Positions 5,337 to 8,464 of a stretch of DNA of 8,464 nucleotides are shown piece after piece. The position numbers were made by a program, and so were the translations under genes. Where the stretch lies: positions 1 to 8,464 of the forward strand of contig CALBNS010000091.1 of assembly GCA_937896665.1 (NCBI GenBank), read 5' to 3'. The notes under the pieces are model-generated. The model did not search any database. It was not told where the DNA came from and saw only the letters and a list, made by a program, of their open reading frames with translations. The DNA is from an uncultured Clostridia bacterium (GTDB lineage Bacteria > Bacillota > Clostridia > Lachnospirales > Lachnospiraceae). How positions within the stretch are numbered: the first letter of the stretch is position 1; each line of letters begins with the position of its first letter.

Positions 5337-6362
5337 ATGGATTATAAAAACGCGGGCGTAGACATTGAAGCAGGTTACAAATCAGTAGAGCTTATGAAAA
5401 AGCACGTGCAGCAGACAATGAGATCAGAAGTACTGACAAATCTTGGCGGATTTTCAGGCGCTTTTTCAATGGAGAAATTTAAAAATATGGAAAAACCAAC
5501 ACTTGTATCAGGAACAGATGGTGTTGGAACAAAATTGAAATTAGCATTTATCTTAGACAAACATGATACAATCGGTATCGACTGTGTTGCAATGTGTGTA
5601 AATGATATTGCATGTGCAGGTGGAGAACCTTTATTCTTCCTGGATTATATTGCCTGTGGCAAGAATGAACCGGAAAAGATTGCAACAATCGTAAGTGGTG
5701 TAGCAGAAGGATGTATCCGGTCAGGTGCTGCATTAATTGGTGGTGAGACCGCAGAGATGCCAGGTTTCTATCCGGCAGATGAATATGACCTTGCAGGATT
5801 TGCAGTTGGTGTTGTTGATGAAAAAGATTTAATTACAGGAAAAGATTTGAAGGCGGGAGATGTTTTAATTGGTATGGCATCTTCGGGTGTACATAGCAAC
5901 GGATTTTCTTTAGTAAGAAAAGTATTTGATATGAAGGAAGAGGCTTTGAGAAGAGAATATGACAGTCTTGGATGTTCTTTGGGAGAAGCATTACTCGCAC
6001 CAACAAAGATTTATGTAAAAGCGTTGCGTACAATTAAAGAAGCCGGTGTGAAGATTAAAGCCTGCAGCCACATTACAGGTGGTGGATTCTATGAAAACAT
6101 TCCACGTATGTTACGTGAAGGAACACATGCGGTTGTGAAGAAAGACAGTTATCCAATTCCTCCAATCTTTAGGATGCTTGCGGTAGACGGGGATATTGAA
6201 GAGCAAATGATGTACAACACATTTAACATGGGACTTGGTATGGTATTGGCAGTAGACGAAAAAGATGTTGAGGCTGCACTTGCAGCGATTAAAGAAGCCG
6301 GAGAAGATGGATATGTAGTAGGTCACATTGAAGCAGGAGATAAAGGAGTTACTTTATGCTAA
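5337..6362 (+). CDS. purM: Phosphoribosylformylglycinamidine cyclo-ligase (AIR synthetase)
   Basis: PurM uses ATP to close FGAM into AIR, the fifth step of IMP synthesis, in the cytoplasm. The 341-residue length is typical of the family. Signature segments appear in order: SGTDGVGTK (58-66), the ATP- and metal-binding loop; MCVNDI (86-91); IGGETAEMPGFY (134-145); ASSGVHSNGF (181-190); and SHITGGGFYENIPR (244-257). The second half is the AIRS C-terminal domain. ATG 5337 has GGAGG (5325-5329) at a normal spacing. Another ATG at 5332 is out of frame and too near the site. The stop overlaps the purN start by 7 nt (ATGCTAA, 6356-6362), indicating translational coupling. PurM supplies AIR to the PurE encoded just upstream. 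Confidence 0.98.
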   Translation: MDYKNAGVDIEAGYKSVELMKKHVQQTMRSEVLTNLGGFSGAFSMEKFKNMEKPTLVSGTDGVGTKLKLAFILDKHDTIGIDCVAMCVNDIACAGGEPLFFLDYIACGKNEPEKIATIVSGVAEGCIRSGAALIGGETAEMPGFYPADEYDLAGFAVGVVDEKDLITGKDLKAGDVLIGMASSGVHSNGFSLVRKVFDMKEEALRREYDSLGCSLGEALLAPTKIYVKALRTIKEAGVKIKACSHITGGGFYENIPRMLREGTHAVVKKDSYPIPPIFRMLAVDGDIEEQMMYNTFNMGLGMVLAVDEKDVEAALAAIKEAGEDGYVVGHIEAGDKGVTLC

Positions 6363-6988
6363 GAGTTGTTGTATTAGTTTCCGGCGGCGGAACGAATTTA
6401 CAGGCAATTATGGATGCAGCAGCTGACGGAACCATTACCAACACAGAGATTGTCGGGGTAATCAGTAATAATAAGAATGCGTATGCTTTAGAGCGTGCGG
6501 CAAAACAAGGTATTAAGAATCTTTGGGTTTCACCGAAGGATTTTGCTTCACGAGCAGAGTTTAATGATGCACTTCTGAGGACCGTGAATGAGTTTGAAGC
6601 AGATTTATTAGTGCTCGCAGGTTTCCTTGTAGTGATTCCTGAGGCCATGATAGAGCAGTACAGAAATCGTATTATCAATATTCATCCATCTTTAATTCCA
6701 TCGTTCTGTGGAACCGGTTTTTATGGACTGAAAGTACATGAAGCTGCATTGGAAAAAGGTGTAAAAGTAGTGGGTGCAACCGTTCATTTCGTAGATGAAG
6801 GTACAGATACAGGTGCAATTATTTTGCAGAAGCCTGTTGAGGTACAAAAGGGTGACACACCGAAAATTTTACAGCGCAGAGTCATGGAACAGGCAGAATG
6901 GAAGATTTTACCAAGAGCGATTGACCTGATTGCGAATGATAAATTGGAACTGATTGACGGAAAAGTGTGGGTAAAAACGGAGGATTAA
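6356..6988 (+). CDS. purN: Phosphoribosylglycinamide formyltransferase (GART, folate-dependent)
   Basis: PurN transfers the formyl group of 10-formyl-tetrahydrofolate to GAR, giving FGAR, the third step of IMP synthesis. The 210 residues show the phosphate-binding loop SGGGTNLQAI (9-18), the catalytic NIHPSLIPSF segment with Asn108 and His110, and HFVDEGTDTGAIILQ with the third catalytic residue at Asp151. These match Asn106, His108 and Asp144 of the E. coli enzyme. Between them the loop CGTGFYGLKVHEAAL is longer than the E. coli PGLHTHRQAL loop. This seems a clostridial trait, judging from recall. ATG 6356 has AAGGAG at 6343-6348 inside the purM 3' end. The stop is one base before purD. The formate-using PurT alternative is excluded: there is no ATP-grasp fold in this product. 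Confidence 0.97.
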   Translation: MLRVVVLVSGGGTNLQAIMDAAADGTITNTEIVGVISNNKNAYALERAAKQGIKNLWVSPKDFASRAEFNDALLRTVNEFEADLLVLAGFLVVIPEAMIEQYRNRIINIHPSLIPSFCGTGFYGLKVHEAALEKGVKVVGATVHFVDEGTDTGAIILQKPVEVQKGDTPKILQRRVMEQAEWKILPRAIDLIANDKLELIDGKVWVKTED

Positions 6989-6989
6989 G

Positions 6990-8261
6990 ATGAAAGTATT
7001 AATCGTTGGCAGCGGTGGAAGAGAACATGCCATTGCATGGAGTGTGGCAAAAAGTGATAAAGTAGATAAAATTTACTGCGCACCGGGAAATGCCGGTATT
7101 ACAGAGTATGCTGAGTGTGTACCGATTGGTGCGATGGAGTTTGAAAAGTTAGCAGCATTTGCAAAAGAAAATGAAGTTGACCTGACTATCATTGGTATGG
7201 ATGATCCATTGGTAGGTGGTGTGGTTGATGTGTTTGAAAAAGAAGGTCTGAAGGTATTCGGACCACGTAAAAATGCAGCTATTCTGGAAGGCTCAAAGGC
7301 ATTTTCAAAGGATTTGATGAAAAAATATAATATTCCGACAGCCGCATACGAGAATTTTGATGATGCGGATAAGGCACTTGCATATCTGGAAACAGCAAAA
7401 TTCCCTATCGTATTAAAAGCAGACGGGCTTGCGCTTGGAAAAGGTGTGTTAATCTGCAATGATTTAGAGGAAGCTAAAGAAGGCGTAAAATCAATTATGC
7501 TTGACAAACAGTTTGGAACTGCAGGCAATACGATGGTCATTGAAGAGTTCATGACAGGACGCGAAGTATCTGTACTGTCATTTGTGGATGGAAAGACTAT
7601 TAAGACTATGACGTCGGCTCAGGATCATAAACGTGCGATGGATAGCGACAAAGGACTCAACACAGGTGGAATGGGAACATTTTCACCAAGTCCGTTCTAC
7701 ACAGAAGAAGTAGATGAATTCTGCAAGAAATACATTTATCAGGTAACAGTAGATGCCATGAAGGCAGAGGGACGTGAATTCAAAGGGATTATCTTCTTTG
7801 GACTCATGCTGACAGCTGATGGACCAAGAGTATTGGAATACAATGCCCGTTTCGGTGATCCGGAAGCACAGGTAGTATTACCGCGTATGAAGAATGACAT
7901 CATTGAGGTATTGGAAGCTTGTGTTGATGGAACCCTAGATCAGATTGACCTGGAGTTTGAAGATAATGCGGCAGTATGTGTTGTGCTGGCTTCTGAAGGA
8001 TATCCTGTGAAATATGAAAAGGGTCTTCCAATCAGTGGCTTAGAAGAATTCAAAAAGCATGAAGGATATTATTGCTTCCATGCAGGCACAAAGCTGGTTG
8101 ACGGTCAGTTCGTGACAAACGGTGGTCGTGTGCTCGGTGTAACTGCAAAGGGAAAAGATCTGAAAGAAGCAAGGGCGAATGCCTACGCAGCGACAGAATG
8201 GGTAAGCTTTGCGAATAAATATAAGAGAAATGACATCGGAAAAGCAATCGATGAGGCATAG
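6990..8261 (+). CDS. purD: Phosphoribosylamine-glycine ligase (GAR synthetase)
   Basis: PurD joins glycine to phosphoribosylamine with ATP to form GAR, the second step of IMP synthesis. The 423-residue protein is the usual monofunctional bacterial length and has an ATP-grasp fold. Visible are the N-terminal GSGGREHA (7-14), GPRKNAAILEGSKAF (91-105), the ATP-binding KADGLALGKGV (143-153), EEFMTGREVSVLSF (185-198), the family signature region QDHKRAMDSDKGLNTGGMG (211-229) and RFGDPEAQ (287-294), which carries metal- and substrate-binding residues. The segment usually read as GPEAPLV is GMDDPLV here (69-75), a variant I associate with clostridial PurD. ATG 6990 has CGGAGG (6978-6983) within the purN end. 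It is the last gene of the operon and its product feeds PurN. A terminator follows 18 nt after its stop. Confidence 0.98.
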   Translation: MKVLIVGSGGREHAIAWSVAKSDKVDKIYCAPGNAGITEYAECVPIGAMEFEKLAAFAKENEVDLTIIGMDDPLVGGVVDVFEKEGLKVFGPRKNAAILEGSKAFSKDLMKKYNIPTAAYENFDDADKALAYLETAKFPIVLKADGLALGKGVLICNDLEEAKEGVKSIMLDKQFGTAGNTMVIEEFMTGREVSVLSFVDGKTIKTMTSAQDHKRAMDSDKGLNTGGMGTFSPSPFYTEEVDEFCKKYIYQVTVDAMKAEGREFKGIIFFGLMLTADGPRVLEYNARFGDPEAQVVLPRMKNDIIEVLEACVDGTLDQIDLEFEDNAAVCVVLASEGYPVKYEKGLPISGLEEFKKHEGYYCFHAGTKLVDGQFVTNGGRVLGVTAKGKDLKEARANAYAATEWVSFANKYKRNDIGKAIDEA

Positions 8262-8278
8262 AAATAGAGTAGTTTAAG

Positions 8279-8321
8279 AGGGAATCCCGTAGGGCAGTAG
8301 GCTTTGTGGGGTTCCCTTTTT
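8279..8321 (+). terminator. Intrinsic terminator of the pur operon
   Basis: GGGAATCCC (8280-8288) pairs with GGGTTCCC (8309-8316) as an 8-bp stem with one bulged T and a 20-nt loop. Five T bases follow (8317-8321). It lies 18 nt after the purD stop. The stem strength and T-run are adequate for rho-independent termination. Confidence 0.85.
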
Positions 8322-8344
8322 GTGGTAAAAATCGAAAAATATAC

Positions 8345-8373
8345 TTGACATTGTCCTTTTGGAGTGATAAATT
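8345..8373 (+). promoter_or_regulatory. Promoter of a gene beyond the window
   Basis: TTGACA (8345-8350), a 17-bp spacer and TAAATT (8368-8373) give a good sigma-A match pointing right. Transcription would start near 8380. No coding region begins before 8464, although AAAAGGA at 8440-8446 could be a ribosome binding site for a start near 8455 or later. The first 11 bases, TTGACATTGTC, are identical to the purE promoter. Confidence 0.6.
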
Positions 8374-8382
8374 AGACAAGTA

Positions 8383-8398
8383 GTTAGCCGAGACTAAC
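8383..8398. promoter_or_regulatory. Operator-like inverted repeat GTTAG-N6-CTAAC
   Basis: GTTAG (8383-8387) and CTAAC (8394-8398) are perfect inverted arms around CCGAGA, just downstream of the predicted start of the 8345 promoter. TTAG/CTAA half-sites recall operators of the DtxR/IdeR/MntR metal-dependent repressors, so an iron or manganese gene could follow. The site is short, and the following gene is not visible. A second palindrome AGGA-GCT-TCCT lies at 8412-8422. Confidence 0.3.
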
Positions 8399-8464
8399 AG
8401 AAGTTTGACTTAGGAGCTTCCTGTATACTTTAAAGAGTAAAAGGAATTGACCAAAAAGAATACC

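Noticed and set aside
6349..6678. 109-codon minus-strand frame opposite purN
   Set aside because: It is the antisense shadow of a well-conserved gene, with no promoter or ribosome binding site.
7073..7552. 159-codon open frame on the minus strand inside purD
   Set aside because: The product is Ser/Ala/Phe-rich, matches no family I know, and purD is fully conserved over the same bases.
8405..8428. Second promoter, TTGACT with TATACT
   Set aside because: The spacer is only 13 bp, too short for a sigma-A promoter.

Overview
The window looks like chromosomal DNA of a low-GC Gram-positive anaerobe of the class Clostridia, most likely a Lachnospiraceae member. Reasons are the A/G-rich codon use, strong AGGAGG-type ribosome binding sites, tight same-strand packing, the clostridial flavour of PurE, PurN and PurD, and a long M29-type aminopeptidase beside pyrE. 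All genes I accept are on the + strand. The taxonomic placement comes from protein resemblance recalled by eye, not from a search.

Layout. Positions 1-167 are a short non-coding stretch rich in inverted repeats. Positions 168-862 hold a decayed tyrosine integrase of the Tn916-like type. It keeps the N-terminal arm-DNA-binding domain and most of the C-terminal catalytic domain, but it has an internal deletion with a frameshift, and the conserved LGH of the active site reads LGP. Positions 863-964 carry tandem AAGTGTGTAGT repeats, probably the old integrase arm sites or element end. A compact five-gene run follows at 965-4676: pyrE, an unlisted 50-residue one-helix membrane protein (1656-1808), a VanZ-family membrane protein, a basic three-helix membrane protein, and a 686-residue M29-like aminopeptidase. 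Junctions are 13 nt, 2 nt, a 23-nt overlap and a direct TAA-ATG abutment, so co-transcription is likely.

A clear sigma-A-type promoter at 4718-4746, with a palindrome over its -35 and a patterned leader (direct repeat, hairpin, direct repeat), opens a second operon: purE, purM, purN, purD (4804-8261). It closes with an intrinsic terminator at 8279-8321. PurD makes GAR, PurN formylates it, PurM closes the ring to AIR and PurE carboxylates AIR or N5-CAIR to CAIR. The other steps (purF, purL, purC, purB, purH, and purK if used) are outside the window. The last 140 bases carry another promoter and a small operator-like inverted repeat for a gene beyond the end.

I see no CRISPR array, tRNA, rRNA or clear undescribed defence or metabolic system. 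The most unusual items are the architecture of the purE leader, the glycine-patterned 50-residue protein in the pyrE run, the long unexplained N-terminal half of the aminopeptidase, and the integrase relic placed directly in front of pyrE.
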